From Pseudobutyrivibrio sp. (lineage in GTDB: Bacteria > Bacillota > Clostridia > Lachnospirales > Lachnospiraceae): a stretch of 50,817 nucleotides of DNA. The stretch lies in NCBI GenBank assembly GCA_024684955.1, contig JAIKWH010000033.1, positions 1-50,817 of the forward strand. The letters are read 5' to 3'. Shown piece by piece: positions 1 to 7,146 of this stretch. How positions within the stretch are numbered: the stretch's first letter is position 1; each line of letters starts with the position of its first letter. The position numbers and the translations under genes are program-made. Below the pieces are notes generated by a model, which was not told where the DNA came from, searched no databases, and saw only the letters and a program-made list of their open reading frames with translations.

Positions 1-218
1 CGGACCACTGGTGTATCAGCTGTCGACCAACGGCATAGCTGAGTAGCCAAGTCTGGACGGGATAAACGCTGAAGGCATCTAAGCGTGAAGCCCCCCTCAA
101 GATGAGATATCCCATTCCTTCAAGGAAATAAGATCCCTTATAGACGATAAGGTAGATAGGTTCAAGGTGTAAGTGTGGTAACGCATTCAGCTGATGAATA
201 CTAATAGATCGAAGGTTT
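1..218 (+). rRNA. 23S ribosomal RNA, 3' end (partial)
   Basis: The first ~218 bases match the conserved 3' end of bacterial 23S rRNA: the GGATAAACGCTGAAGGCATC block near 59-78, the AAGCGTGAAGCCCCCCTCAAG block, and the terminal ATACTAATAGATCGAAGG segment near 198-214. The 5' part lies outside the window. The exact 3' end is placed by similarity only. tRNA genes follow directly, and no 5S-like sequence is found between here and the first tRNA. Confidence 0.95.
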
Positions 219-311
219 ATTCTAAAAGAAAAGAATGTAGCAAAAATCGGAGGACTAAGTTTTACTGTGTGAAGTTTTGAGGTTGCTATCGAATAGATGG
301 TTTACCCATTT

Positions 312-384
312 GGGGGCGTAGCTCAGTTGGGAGAGCACCTGCCTTGCAAGCAGGGGGTCAAGAGTTCGAATCTCTCCGTCTCCA
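312..384 (+). tRNA. tRNA-Ala (TGC)
   Basis: A 73-nt cloverleaf with acceptor GGGGGCG pairing to CGTCTCC, D arm GCTCAGTTGGGAGAGC, anticodon TGC, T loop TTCGAAT and discriminator A. It is the first gene after the 23S rRNA, probably in the same transcript. CCA is not encoded as a separate tail. Confidence 0.96.
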
Positions 385-406
385 CTTTCCTTCGGGAGAA
401 AAATAT

Positions 407-460
407 TCCTCAATAGCTCAGTTGGTAGAGCACTCGGCGAGTTCCCTGTTTCGCCGTAGA
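407..460 (+). pseudogene. Decayed tRNA-Asn copy
   Basis: Bases 407-438 are identical over 32 nt to the 5' half of the intact tRNA-Asn at 480-511. The copy then lacks the anticodon-loop bases TGTTAACC, resumes with GAGTT, and drifts into unrelated sequence with a CCGTAG remnant. No T arm or 3' acceptor strand can be formed, so it cannot fold as a tRNA. It looks like the remains of a tandem duplication of the neighbouring gene. Confidence 0.85.
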
Positions 461-479
461 TTTGATAGAATACTAATAA

Positions 480-552
480 TCCTCAATAGCTCAGTTGGTA
501 GAGCACTCGGCTGTTAACCGAGTTGTCGTAGGTTCGAGTCCTACTTGGGGAG
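480..552 (+). tRNA. tRNA-Asn (GTT)
   Basis: A 73-nt cloverleaf with acceptor TCCTCAA pairing to TTGGGGA (one T-G pair), anticodon GTT in the loop CTGTTAA, T loop TTCGAGT and discriminator G. It is preceded 73 nt upstream by its own decayed duplicate. Confidence 0.96.
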
Positions 553-639
553 TTCATAAAACTATTGAAAAACTTCATAGTTTGTGATAATATGATTCAG
601 TCGCTAAAGAAAAGGCGTCTAGTGGTCAGATATTTTTAT

Positions 640-711
640 GGCTCCGTGGTCAAGCGGTTAAGACATCGCCCTTTCACGGCGGTAACACGGGTTCGATTCC
701 CGTCGGAGTCA
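640..711 (+). tRNA. tRNA-Glu (TTC)
   Basis: A 72-nt cloverleaf with acceptor GGCTCCG pairing to CGGAGTC, D arm GTCAAGCGGTTAAGAC, anticodon TTC in loop CTTTCAC, T loop TTCGATT and discriminator A. The D arm and anticodon are typical of bacterial tRNA-Glu. Confidence 0.96.
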
Positions 712-733
712 CTTGCCTAAGGCAACATTTTAA

Positions 734-806
734 GCCGATGTGGCTCAATTGGCAGAGCAGCTGATTTGTAATCAGCAGGTTATCGGTTCGAGTCCGATCA
801 TCGGCT
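734..806 (+). tRNA. tRNA-Thr (TGT)
   Basis: A 73-nt cloverleaf with acceptor GCCGATG pairing to CATCGGC, D arm GCTCAATTGGCAGAGC, anticodon TGT in loop TTTGTAA, T loop TTCGAGT and discriminator T. A run of T follows at once. Confidence 0.96.
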
Positions 807-871
807 TTTTTTCAAAAATGGAAAGAGGCCAATTTTTTTTGTAAAGGTCTTGCTTGTTTGTTTTACGATAT

Positions 872-945
872 GGACCTTTAGCTCAGTTGGTTAGAGCAAC
901 CGGCTCATAACCGGTCGGTCCAGGGTTCGAGTCCCTGAGGGTCCA
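872..945 (+). tRNA. tRNA with CAT anticodon (Met, or Ile2 with lysidine)
   Basis: A 74-nt cloverleaf with acceptor GGACCTT pairing to AGGGTCC, D arm GCTCAGTTGGTTAGAGC, anticodon CAT in loop CTCATAA, and discriminator A. It has a normal first acceptor pair and is not an initiator. The GGACCTTTAGCTCAG start resembles the Ile2 type, whose CAT anticodon is modified to read AUA, so elongator Met versus Ile2 is left open. Confidence 0.9.
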
Positions 946-967
946 CTTTCTATAATATTTTTAATAT

Positions 968-1041
968 GGCCTCATGGCTCAGTTGGTTAGAGCGCCGCCC
1001 TGTCACGGCGGAGGTCGAGGGTTCAAGTCCCTCTGGGGTCG
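968..1041 (+). tRNA. tRNA-Asp (GTC)
   Basis: A 74-nt cloverleaf with acceptor GGCCTCA pairing to TGGGGTC, D arm GCTCAGTTGGTTAGAGC, anticodon GTC in loop CTGTCAC, T loop TTCAAGT and discriminator G. Confidence 0.96.
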
Positions 1042-1066
1042 TTCAAAATCTTAATATTGTTCCCAT

Positions 1067-1139
1067 GGGATCTTAGCTCAGCTGGGAGAGCATCTGCCTT
1101 ACAAGCAGAGGGTCACAGGTTCGAGCCCTGTAGGTCCCA
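1067..1139 (+). tRNA. tRNA-Val (TAC)
   Basis: A 73-nt cloverleaf with acceptor GGGATCT pairing to AGGTCCC, D arm GCTCAGCTGGGAGAGC, anticodon TAC in loop CTTACAA, T loop TTCGAGC and discriminator A. Confidence 0.96.
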
Positions 1140-1155
1140 CTAGCCTTTTGGCTAT

Positions 1156-1239
1156 GCCGTAGTGGCGGAACTGGCAGACGCGCGGGACTTAAAATCCCGT
1201 GGTGGCGACATCGTACCGGTTCGATTCCGGTCTACGGCA
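1156..1239 (+). tRNA. tRNA-Leu (TAA)
   Basis: An 84-nt class II tRNA with acceptor GCCGTAG pairing to CTACGGC, anticodon TAA in loop CTTAAAA, a long variable arm, T loop TTCGATT and discriminator A. Only 16 nt separate it from tRNA-Val. Confidence 0.95.
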
Positions 1240-1267
1240 TTAGGTAATTATTTACCAAATATAATAT

Positions 1268-1341
1268 GTGTGTGTAGCTCAGCTGGATAGAGCACTTGGC
1301 TACGGACCAAGGTGTCGGGGGTTCGAATCCTCTCACGCACG
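1268..1341 (+). tRNA. tRNA-Arg (ACG)
   Basis: A 74-nt cloverleaf with acceptor GTGTGTG pairing to CACGCAC, D arm GCTCAGCTGGATAGAGC, anticodon ACG (A34 normally becomes inosine) in loop CTACGGA, T loop TTCGAAT and discriminator G. It is the last tRNA before the terminator. Confidence 0.95.
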
Positions 1342-1348
1342 CTTAGTT

Positions 1349-1379
1349 AAAAAGAGATGGAAAATTCCATCTCTTTTTT
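1349..1379 (+). terminator. Intrinsic terminator of the rRNA/tRNA operon
   Basis: A perfect stem of AAAAAGAGATGGAA against TTCCATCTCTTTTTT with a 2-nt centre, ending in a T run, 8 nt after tRNA-Arg. The 218 nt that follow before the next gene are AT-rich, and I see no feature there that I can name. Confidence 0.9.
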
Positions 1380-1597
1380 CTTTTCCTCTCTCCCACGGTT
1401 TACAATCTTCATTAGAGGGTTGGATGATATTTTTACTATCATAATTGTGGTTAGAAATTTGGGATTGTGACATAATAATAGTCAAGGTAAAGAGGTAGAT
1501 TCAAAGATTAAATAAACAAATATGAAGCCTGTTAGATTGCTGGAAATTCTAATATATTTCATGTTCTGGAGTCTAGTATTATTTTTTAGAGGTATAT

Positions 1598-1843
1598 ATG
1601 GATAATAAACTAATTATTGGAAGAGTATATAAACATTTTAAGGGAGACTATTACCTTGTAGAGAATGTGGCAAAGGATTCGGAGACACAAGAGGATATGG
1701 TTATATATAGAAAACTATATGATGATGGTAGCCTATGGGTTAGACCGTTAGACATGTTTTTAAGTCCGGTGGACAAGGAAAAGTACCCTGACGCTTGTCA
1801 GGATTTTAGGTTTGAGTTGCAGGAGATAAAGAGTGTTAAATAA
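1598..1843 (+). CDS. DUF1653 family protein
   Basis: An 81-residue cytoplasmic protein. The pattern GRVYKHFKGDYYLVENVA (residues 8-25) followed by YRKLYDDGSLWVRPLDMFL (38-56) is characteristic of DUF1653, a small single-domain family of unknown biochemical role. Length is usual for the family. The start is preceded by AGAGG about 8 nt upstream. The next gene begins 17 nt after its stop and a third overlaps that one, so the three are probably one transcript. No function is proposed. Confidence 0.88.
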   Translation: MDNKLIIGRVYKHFKGDYYLVENVAKDSETQEDMVIYRKLYDDGSLWVRPLDMFLSPVDKEKYPDACQDFRFELQEIKSVK

Positions 1844-1860
1844 TTATTGGGAGGTAGATT

Positions 1861-2205
1861 ATGCCATTTATTAATTCAAAAGTAAGCGTAAAGATGACAG
1901 AGGCTCAGGAGGTAGAGTTAAAGACAAGATTGGGACAAGCTATTGCTGTTATTCCTGGCAAGAGCGAGGATTGGCTCATGACTTCATTTGAGGACAATTG
2001 CCATCTTTATTTTAAGGGAGACAATTCAGAGCCTATGGCCTTTGTTGATGTAAGGATATATGGTGGGGAGGATTCTGCAGCATTTGCTAAGATGTCAGGA
2101 GAAATATGCAAAATTTTTGGAGATGTATTGGGCATAAAGGCAGATCATATTTACATAACATATATGCCTTATAGGAACTGGGGATGGAATGGAGATAATT
2201 TTTAA
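1861..2205 (+). CDS. MIF-like tautomerase
   Basis: A 114-residue member of the macrophage migration inhibitory factor / phenylpyruvate tautomerase family. In this family Pro2, exposed after removal of Met1, is the catalytic base. Here the protein begins MPFINSKVS, has PGK at residues 32-34 matching the MIF active-site lysine region, an acidic/hydrophobic middle, and a C-terminal NWGWNGDNF very like the MIF end. Length matches MIF (about 115). No signal peptide is present. GGGAGG lies about 7 nt before the ATG. The stop overlaps the next start in TAATG, implying translational coupling. The physiological substrate cannot be told from sequence. Confidence 0.92.
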   Translation: MPFINSKVSVKMTEAQEVELKTRLGQAIAVIPGKSEDWLMTSFEDNCHLYFKGDNSEPMAFVDVRIYGGEDSAAFAKMSGEICKIFGDVLGIKADHIYITYMPYRNWGWNGDNF

Positions 2206-2663
2206 TGTCTAGAACGTGGAAACTCAAGGCCTTTGAGGACCTGACTGTTGGGGAACTATACGAGATTTTAAGGCTTAGGGCTGAGATATTCGTGGTGGAG
2301 CAGGACTGTGTATACCAGGATTTGGACGGAAAGGACAGACAGTCTATGCATTTATTTCTTCAAGATGGTGAAGAAGTGATTGCTTGCCTTAGGATTATTC
2401 CAGCAGGTATATCATACAAGGAGCCGTCTATTGGCCGCTTTGTTGTAAAGGAATCTGAGAGAAAAAGCGGACTAGGCCGAGAGGCTATGAATCAGGCTAT
2501 AGAATATATTTCTTCTGAATATAAGGAAGACCATATTAGGATATCAGGTCAGGCATATCTGAGAGAATTCTATGAGAGTCTGGGATTTAAAGTAGTAAAA
2601 GACCCATATTTGGAAGATGGAATTCCACATTTTCAGATGCTCAGAGGACGAGTATTCAAGTAA
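2205..2663 (+). CDS. ElaA-like GNAT N-acetyltransferase
   Basis: A 152-residue GNAT protein. The N-terminal region LYEILRLRAEIFVVEQDCVYQ (spanning residues 20-40) followed by YQDLDGKD is the ElaA-type signature; the acetyl-CoA pyrophosphate loop is R..K.GLGREAMNQAIEYI near 85-103, and the C-terminal YESLGFKVV is the usual GNAT beta-strand/helix. Members transfer acetyl from acetyl-CoA to a primary amine; the acceptor is unknown. It shares the TAATG junction with the tautomerase gene. No terminator follows directly; the next hairpin is 165 nt downstream. Confidence 0.9.
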   Translation: MSRTWKLKAFEDLTVGELYEILRLRAEIFVVEQDCVYQDLDGKDRQSMHLFLQDGEEVIACLRIIPAGISYKEPSIGRFVVKESERKSGLGREAMNQAIEYISSEYKEDHIRISGQAYLREFYESLGFKVVKDPYLEDGIPHFQMLRGRVFK

Positions 2664-2686
2664 GTACAAGACGAAAACAATTAGGC

Positions 2687-2860
2687 TTGTAGCAATTTAT
2701 ATGATAAAATAATATTGATTAAATGCGGGCTACTAAAGTTAAAAAGCCAGCAAAAGGTTATACGCAATTACTTTACAAATGAGAACACTCAGTATAAGAG
2801 TGAACAGTGTGATTACCTAAAGTATATAGGGATTATCATTAAGTTGGTAATCCCTTTTTT
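2687..2860 (+). promoter_or_regulatory. Putative promoter and terminator-containing leader before hypA
   Basis: A possible promoter TTGTAG (2687-2692), 17-nt spacer, TAATAT (2710-2715) is followed by a leader holding a 9-bp intrinsic terminator: GGGATTATC (2829-2837) pairs with GGTAATCCC (2846-2854), then six T. An upstream segment GATTACC (2811-2817) is perfectly complementary to GGTAATC (2846-2852), so it could form a competing antiterminator. This is the layout of an attenuator or riboswitch. It may instead be a small RNA, or simply the terminator for the upstream gene. The aptamer-like part matches no class I recognise. A 71-codon reading frame here is rejected. Confidence 0.45.
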
Positions 2861-2936
2861 AAACACGAAGGTAAAAAATATGACTATCGTGTGGCAACTA
2901 TTAACATTCAAATTAGACAGAAAAAGGTAAGGGCTT

Positions 2937-3281
2937 ATGCATGAACTTGGTGTTGTTTTTCGAATAATCGACGACCTTACAGAGGTGGGAAAAGAGAATA
3001 ATCTTGAAAAGATTCACTCAGTAACTCTGCAGTTAGGAGAGGTTTCAGGAGTGGTTCCATCTCTTTTAGATAGCGCGTGGAACTGGGCCGCTGCCAAAAC
3101 TGAACTGATGAATGGAGCAGAGCTTATTATTGAGACCCTTCCAGCGGTTACATACTGTGAAGAGTGTAAAAGTGAATATGAAACTGTTGTCTATGGCAAG
3201 ACTTGTCCTAATTGTGGCAGTGAGCATACATATCTCTTACGAGGCAACGAGTTTTTAATTAAAGAGATTGCGGCAACATAA
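2937..3281 (+). CDS. hypA: Hydrogenase nickel metallochaperone HypA
   Basis: A 114-residue HypA. This protein delivers nickel, with HypB, to the large subunit of [NiFe] hydrogenase. The N-terminal MHE nickel-binding motif (His2) is intact, and the structural zinc site is formed by C74xxC77 and C90xxC93. Length is standard. It sits apart from the other hyp genes in this window (hypB near 15 kb, hypFCDE near 44-49 kb). The following 953-residue oxidoreductase begins 41 nt later and may be cotranscribed. AAGGTAAGGG precedes the start. A leader with a terminator lies upstream. Confidence 0.95.
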   Translation: MHELGVVFRIIDDLTEVGKENNLEKIHSVTLQLGEVSGVVPSLLDSAWNWAAAKTELMNGAELIIETLPAVTYCEECKSEYETVVYGKTCPNCGSEHTYLLRGNEFLIKEIAAT

Positions 3282-3321
3282 CAATTATTAAAAAGGGAGA
3301 AAAGAAAGGAAGTAAAGTAAA

Positions 3322-6183
3322 ATGGTGGACATGAATAAAATGGATATGAAGGATGTGGAGACTCCGTATTCACTGGATTCAAATCGAAACAAGATCGACC
3401 CTAGGGCTGGCATCATTCCAGAATGGGTTGACCTAGATGCCCCTTTCAGAGAGCCCCTGGCGAGACTTGCCAAGGCTATTACTGACAGGAAAGAAATTAA
3501 ACTTGGTCTTGAAAAGATCACAAACAAAAGCCCAGAGTACTGGGGAATCTATAATCTTGTAACTGATGAACAGTGTGAGATTGCACTTAAAATGGAAAAG
3601 AGAAAGCCAAAAACCTTTGAGGAAGTTGCTGCTCTTTGTCCTGAATACTCAAAAGAGGAACTGCAAAAACACCTTGATGAGATGTCATACCACGGGATTA
3701 TTGAGTGGAACTACGAAAATGAGAAGCGCGTTAAGCAGTACGTTCTTCCTATGTATGTTCCTGGTTCTGCTGAGTTTGGAAACATGAATGGCAGATTGAT
3801 AAAAGAGCATCCTGAGGTAGGACCATTTTTTGAGAGAATGAGCCGTATTCCCCTAGAGGGAATTACTAATATGGTCCCTATGGGTGGTGCTGGCGTTGGT
3901 ATGCACGTAATACCTGTTGAAAAGGCTATTGAGATGGAGAATACTGCAATTGGCCTTGAAAAAATTTCTTACTGGTTGGATTACTATGAGGGCAAGTATG
4001 CTGCATCCCCTTGTTCTTGCAGAAGAAGCAGGAGGACCTATGAGGAAGGCTGCGCCGATGATCCAGAAGGATGGTGCATCGCTGTTGGTGATATGGCTGA
4101 TTACGTAGTCGAGACACAGAAGGACGGACGCTATATTACAAAAGAGGAAGCACTTGAAATCTTTAAGCAGGCTGAGGATAACGGCTTTGTTCATCAGATT
4201 ACAAATATTGATGGAGACCGTAAAATTTTTGCCATCTGCAACTGTAATGTAAATGTGTGCTATGCCCTTCGTACTTCACAGCTTTTCAATACTCCTAATA
4301 TGTCGCGTTCTGCATATGTTGCCCACGTTGACAAGGATAATTGTGTTGCATGTGGACGTTGCGTTGAGGTTTGCCCTTCCGGTGCTGCAACTCTAGGACA
4401 GAAACTTTGCAAGAAAGATGGAAGCGAGGTTCTCTATCCAAAGATGCCTCTTCCTACAGAGAAGAAGTGGTCTAGAGAAATGTGGACAGAGGATTATCGA
4501 GACATAAACCGAATCAATACACATAAAACAGGAACAGCCCCATGTAAAACAGCCTGTCCTGCTCACATTCCTGTTCAGGGATACCTTAAGATGGCGGCTC
4601 AGGGCAGATATGAGGAGGCTCTTGCTCTTATCAAAAGGTACAATCCACTTCCAGCAGTTTGCGGGCATGTTTGCAACAGAAGATGTGAAGATGCTTGTAC
4701 AAGAGGCACTATAGATCAGGCTATTGCCATAGATGAGGTTAAGAAATTCGTGGCAATGAGGGATCTTGAGTCTGATACTCGTTATATTCCAAAGAAAGTA
4801 ATTCCTAAGATTGGAGCAGGTTTTGACGAGAAGGTTGCTATCATAGGTGCTGGTCCAGCAGGTATATCCTGTGCTTATTATCTGGCACTCAAAGGCTACA
4901 AACCTACTCTCTTTGATAAGAATAAAAAGCCAGGAGGTATGGTAACATACGGAATTCCATCATTCGTAATGGAAAAGAATGTTATCGAAGCCGAAGTTGA
5001 TGTGCTTAGAGAACTTGGTGTTGATATCCGCCTTGGAGTTGAGGTAGGAAAAGATATTAGCCTAAAACAACTCAGAGAAGAAGGATACAAAGCTTTCTAT
5101 GTTGCAATTGGCTGTCAGGGTGGACGAGGAATAAATATTCCTGGAGAGGATGCACAGGGTGTCCTTAAGGGAGTAGACCTTCTCCACGAAGTAATTGACG
5201 ATGAGAACTACAAACTCATTGGAGAAACAGTTGTTATTGGTGGTGGTAACGTTGCAATCGACGTCAGCCGAACAGCAATAAGGTGTGGATCTGACAAGGT
5301 TACACAGGTTTCTCTTGAGACTAGGGATATCATGCCAGCCCTTCCAGAGGAAATCGAAGTAGCAGAGTCTGAAGGAATCGAACTTAAAGGTGGCTGGGGA
5401 CCAAAAGAGATCCTGACAGAGAACGGAAAAGTAAAGGGCGTGGTATTTAAAAAGTGCACTCAGGTCAAGAATGCCGAGGGACGTTTTGATCCTCAGTATG
5501 ATGAGAATGAGACCATAGAGATTGCTTGTGATAATCTGATTCTTTCTGTTGGACAGGCGACTGTATGGGGAGATTTGTTAAAGGATGAAAATGTTGAGTT
5601 TAGCGGACCAGCTCCAGTAGCAGATAAGGTTACATTCCAGACTAGTGTTCCTGATATCTTTGTTGGCGGTGATATGTTCTATGGCCCAAGATTTGCAATT
5701 GATGCTATTGCCTGCGGCAGAGAGGGAGCAGAGTCAATCCACAGATTTGTACAGCCTAACTCTTCATTGACTATTGGACGTGATCCAAACTTCTTTATAG
5801 AACTTGATAAGGATGATATTTCTGTTAATGACTATGATCACGTTGGAAGACAGACAGCAGGAGTAAAGGCAAGTGCTGACGGTAAACTTTCATTCAGAGA
5901 TAATAAGCTAGTATTTACCGAGGAACAGGTCAAGAAGGAAACATCACGTTGCCTTTCATGCGGTGCATCAATTGTTGATCCTAACAAGTGTGTTGGCTGC
6001 GGACTTTGCACAACAAGATGTGAATTTGATGCTATAAAACTCACTAGAGATAATCCGGACTGCTCAACCATGAGAAAGGCAGAGGATAAGCTCAAGTTCA
6101 TCCTTCCAAATGGTGCTAAACAGGCAATTGCTAGACCTTTTGTTAAAAAGACACCTAAAGAGACAGCATGGCTTGAGAAATAA
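3322..6183 (+). CDS. Multi-[4Fe-4S] GltD-like FAD/NAD(P) oxidoreductase
   Basis: A 953-residue cytoplasmic electron-transfer protein. An N-terminal region (~40-150) looks winged-helix-like; a cysteine-rich domain follows with SPCSCRR (230s) and ICNCNVNVC (305-313). A ferredoxin motif CVACGRCVEVCP spans 341-352. Residues ~400-470 form the helical Fe-S domain of GltD/NfnB type (C408, C412, C447, C451, C455, C459). FAD-binding GAGPAG is at 509-514 and the NAD(P)-binding GGGNVAID near 640. A C-terminal module carries C877, C880 and C890xxC893xxC896xxxC900. Such proteins shuttle electrons between NAD(P)H and ferredoxin-like carriers. The neighbour hypA suggests, but does not prove, a link with hydrogen metabolism. 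The substrate is unknown, and no glutamate synthase large subunit is present. Confidence 0.85.
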   Translation: MVDMNKMDMKDVETPYSLDSNRNKIDPRAGIIPEWVDLDAPFREPLARLAKAITDRKEIKLGLEKITNKSPEYWGIYNLVTDEQCEIALKMEKRKPKTFEEVAALCPEYSKEELQKHLDEMSYHGIIEWNYENEKRVKQYVLPMYVPGSAEFGNMNGRLIKEHPEVGPFFERMSRIPLEGITNMVPMGGAGVGMHVIPVEKAIEMENTAIGLEKISYWLDYYEGKYAASPCSCRRSRRTYEEGCADDPEGWCIAVGDMADYVVETQKDGRYITKEEALEIFKQAEDNGFVHQITNIDGDRKIFAICNCNVNVCYALRTSQLFNTPNMSRSAYVAHVDKDNCVACGRCVEVCPSGAATLGQKLCKKDGSEVLYPKMPLPTEKKWSREMWTEDYRDINRINTHKTGTAPCKTACPAHIPVQGYLKMAAQGRYEEALALIKRYNPLPAVCGHVCNRRCEDACTRGTIDQAIAIDEVKKFVAMRDLESDTRYIPKKVIPKIGAGFDEKVAIIGAGPAGISCAYYLALKGYKPTLFDKNKKPGGMVTYGIPSFVMEKNVIEAEVDVLRELGVDIRLGVEVGKDISLKQLREEGYKAFYVAIGCQGGRGINIPGEDAQGVLKGVDLLHEVIDDENYKLIGETVVIGGGNVAIDVSRTAIRCGSDKVTQVSLETRDIMPALPEEIEVAESEGIELKGGWGPKEILTENGKVKGVVFKKCTQVKNAEGRFDPQYDENETIEIACDNLILSVGQATVWGDLLKDENVEFSGPAPVADKVTFQTSVPDIFVGGDMFYGPRFAIDAIACGREGAESIHRFVQPNSSLTIGRDPNFFIELDKDDISVNDYDHVGRQTAGVKASADGKLSFRDNKLVFTEEQVKKETSRCLSCGASIVDPNKCVGCGLCTTRCEFDAIKLTRDNPDCSTMRKAEDKLKFILPNGAKQAIARPFVKKTPKETAWLEK

Positions 6184-6223
6184 GGAGAAGTCATAAATCA
6201 TAATTGAAAGGGAGGTTTTTATC

Positions 6224-6436
6224 ATGGATGTAAAGGACATTATTACAAAGGTTGCAGGCAACAAAGAAATTCTTGAAAAACTGAAAAGTGCGGACATCAA
6301 TCAGGCTAAAGACCTATTAAACAAGGCTGGCGTGAAAGTGGATGATGCCGACATTAAAAAGGTGAAAGAGGCTTTGGCTGACGGTAAAATCGACATGAAA
6401 GAAATCAAAGATATCGCTGGCGGACTTTTTAATTAA
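6224..6436 (+). CDS. Small helical protein of unknown function
   Basis: A 70-residue, lysine- and aspartate-rich protein predicted to be almost wholly helical: repeated amphipathic stretches such as KEILEKLKSADI, AKDLLNKAG and IKKVKEALADGKI. It has no cysteine, no signal peptide and no membrane segment. The start has a strong AGGGAGG site 10 nt upstream, so it is probably translated. It follows the oxidoreductase gene by 40 nt and may share its transcript. I do not recognise a named family and propose no function. Confidence 0.7.
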   Translation: MDVKDIITKVAGNKEILEKLKSADINQAKDLLNKAGVKVDDADIKKVKEALADGKIDMKEIKDIAGGLFN

Positions 6437-6442
6437 TAAGGC

Positions 6443-6498
6443 CTTACAAAAAACTATATTTGTAAGACGGAATCCCTCATCTTCAGATGCTTAGAGGG
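6443..6498 (+). other. Two hairpins between genes
   Basis: CTTACAAA (6443-6450) and TTTGTAAG (6459-6466) form a perfect 8-bp stem. A second stem CCCTC/GAGGG (6474-6478 and 6494-6498) follows. Neither ends in a T run, so they are not standard terminators. They may act in mRNA processing or stability in front of the next gene. Confidence 0.4.
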
Positions 6499-6524
6499 TA
6501 TATCACATAATTAGCGAGGTAGAT

Positions 6525-7007
6525 ATGGCAGAATTTAGAGGCATGAGACGATTCAAGCAGCAACTTGAAACTAGTGAATGCATTGAGATTTTAAAGAAAG
6601 AGCCAAGAGGCGTTTTGGCAATTCATGGCGAGTTGGGATATCCATATGCACTTCCAATGGACTACATCTATGACGAAGAGAATGGAAAAATCTATTTTCA
6701 TGGAGCAAAGGAAGGACACAAGATTGACGCCTTGAGAAGGGACAACAAGGTTTCATTTTGCGTATATGACCAGGGCTTTAAAAAAGAGGGAGAATGGGCT
6801 CTCAATATAAAGAGTGTAATCATTTTCGGCACAATCAGGTTTATTGACGACCAGAATGAGACCATAGAAAGAGTCAGAGCCTTGGGGCTTAAATATTATC
6901 CCACTGCTGAAAGTGTTGAGGAGGAGATTAGAAAATCTGCTGCTCATGTGCAGATGCTTGAATTATCAATTGACCACATGACAGGCAAACTTGTAAATGA
7001 GTCATAG
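6525..7007 (+). CDS. Pyridoxamine 5'-phosphate oxidase-like (NimA-type) flavoprotein
   Basis: A 160-residue split-barrel protein. The order MRRFKQQLETSECIEIL, GVLAIHGELGYPYALPMDYIYD, IYFHGAKEGHKIDAL and VSFCVYD fits the PNPOx-like family that includes NimA 5-nitroimidazole reductases. These bind FMN or heme and usually dimerise. The residues GYPYALPMNY-type loop (38-48) and the HGAKEGHK loop (65-72) are the cofactor-binding landmarks. Length is typical. True substrate and any nitroimidazole effect cannot be read from sequence. GCGAGGTAG precedes the ATG. A terminator lies about 115 nt downstream. Confidence 0.82.
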   Translation: MAEFRGMRRFKQQLETSECIEILKKEPRGVLAIHGELGYPYALPMDYIYDEENGKIYFHGAKEGHKIDALRRDNKVSFCVYDQGFKKEGEWALNIKSVIIFGTIRFIDDQNETIERVRALGLKYYPTAESVEEEIRKSAAHVQMLELSIDHMTGKLVNES

Positions 7008-7121
7008 TAGCCATAGTTTTAATGCTGATTGCCCAGATATAGTAAATAATATTATTGAAAACTAATTAATCAAATACATTTGTTTTGAAATATTGCTCTG
7101 AAATAGAATAGCAAATAGTAT

Positions 7122-7146
7122 AGGCGGCCTATGGCCGCCTTTTTTA
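7122..7146 (+). terminator. Intrinsic terminator
   Basis: AGGCGGCC and GGCCGCCT form a GC-rich stem around a short ATx loop, followed by TTTTTTATT. It ends the transcript of the PNPOx-like gene, 115 nt upstream. Confidence 0.9.

Noticed and set aside
2715..2930. 71-codon reading frame before hypA
   Set aside because: It runs through the intrinsic terminator at 2829-2860, has no good ribosome binding site and an unconvincing composition.
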